A DNA stretch of 64,000 nt, taken from positions 237,366 through 301,365 of the forward strand of contig RPFO01000080.1 of the NCBI GenBank assembly GCA_009746045.1, written 5' to 3'. The DNA is from Mesostigma viride (lineage: Eukaryota; Streptophyta; Mesostigmatophyceae; Mesostigmatales; Mesostigmataceae). The notes under the pieces are model-generated. The model did not search any database. It had not been told where the DNA came from and saw only the letters and a list, made by a program, of their open reading frames with translations. This document shows, piece after piece, positions 63,374-64,000 of the stretch. The position numbers and the translations under genes were made by a program. Position 1 is the first letter of the stretch; each line of letters opens with the position of its first letter.

Positions 63374-64000
63374 AAAAATATCCAAATGTCCGTAGGAACC
63401 ATCATAACGCATGTGCAGTGCCACTTGGCTGTCCCGTAACTCCCGTTCAGGCGCTAGGTCTGCCTACGGCGCAAAGGCCAAGTTCGTCAGCAAAACTTCT
63501 ATGCACTTACTTCCACACGGATTGCCTCGGCTGTAAACTATACTATGGCCTCGGCGCCGATCGACCGGGACGGATAATTTATATTTACCACAAACGGCAT
63601 GTTGCATCCGTGCAACATACAGCCTGCTGGATAGTGGCCACTGGCGTACGGCACTGTCCTACCGGTGGCGGGGGCAGCCTAACCACATCAACGTCAAGGA
63701 GGCGATTGCTGCGACGCAGGGGGTTGAGTGCGCGTCGTGCCGGACCATGGTGCCGGACCATGGTCGTGCCGGACCAAGGCGTGTCGAGGTAAGCGAGTCG
63801 TCCGGCTCGTAGACTCCAGTGCTGTGGTGGGGGCGTTTGTCATGCAGAGGGCGGTCGTCTTCCTACCGCCTCAACCAGCTGGTTCGGCGCTACTGCGCTC
63901 TGTCACTGGCTGGCGACATGCAGAGCCACTGGGTCTGGGTGGCTACCGACCACAACCCAGCTGACAAGGCCAGTCGGCGTACGTGGCGCTTGGATTCCTG
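63374..64000. other. Flank to the right of the 20.7-kb element
   Basis: No supported gene. Small features only: an 8-bp hairpin ATGTTGCA / TGCAACAT at about 63600-63620 and three GCCGGACCAnGG units at about 63738-63780. I could not link it to the gypsy-like LTR on the other side of the element. Confidence 0.4.

Overview
The window is eukaryotic nuclear DNA from a very repeat-rich genome. It holds LTR retrotransposons of two superfamilies, DNA transposons with terminal inverted repeats (TIRs), GT-AG spliceosomal introns and long satellite arrays. I recognise no host housekeeping gene, rRNA gene or functional tRNA gene. A large algal or other protist genome is my guess (inference); the sequence does not name a species.

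Bases 1-42.6 kb are a nest of elements that can be taken apart exactly. The outermost layer is a Ty3/gypsy-like element on the minus strand: candidate LTR from 41177, gag 40897-39465, zinc knuckle near 35.7 kb, protease 35.1 kb, and start of reverse transcriptase (RT) at 34.4 kb. A 3.7-kb CACTA-type element (35760-39462) lies in its gag. In its RT sits 'copia-1' (minus strand, 5' LTR 33694-34391, 3' LTR 4386-4888). Copia-1 is itself split by three insertions: a TTAA-flanked 4.25-kb element (28371-32628) in the leader, a complete plus-strand LTR element 'copia-2' (18991-27433) in gag, and a 9.4-kb TIR element (6869-16299) in RT. A further plus-strand LTR (3769-4385) truncates its 3' LTR. Removing the CACTA, copia-2 and 9.4-kb insertions restores the interrupted reading frames. 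A third, decayed copia-like pol lies at 1-3359.

Copia-1, copia-2 and the decayed copy share an unusual plan: gag with zinc knuckle, integrase, then a retropepsin-like domain (DTN motif), then RT (HGDD motif) and RNase H. Ty1/copia elements normally have the protease before integrase. Copia-1 and copia-2 also carry an extra ORF before gag, and the LTRs begin AGTTARC with a terminal hairpin rather than TG...CA.

Bases 42,624-63,367 form one 20.7-kb element with TIRs starting GGTGGTCCC and a 6-bp target duplication CTCCTG. Its left arm (minus strand) encodes a multi-exon DDE/D transposase-like protein. Its right arm (plus strand) encodes a very large multi-exon protein of unknown function. The centre is a satellite of about 110 units of 29-30 bp that then turns into inverted orientation. 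About 26 copies of a 22-bp hairpin (arms GGGTCTCGCTG and CAGCGAGACCC) are scattered through it, mostly inside its introns, and were not seen elsewhere in the window. The 9.4-kb element shares the GGTGGT end and an almost identical target duplication, so the two may be members of one transposon family. This pair and the rearranged copia lineage are the strongest candidates for something undescribed.

Nearly every long coding region carries single-base frameshifts, although the LTR pairs are almost identical. Either the copies are recent but defective, or the assembly has residual indel errors.
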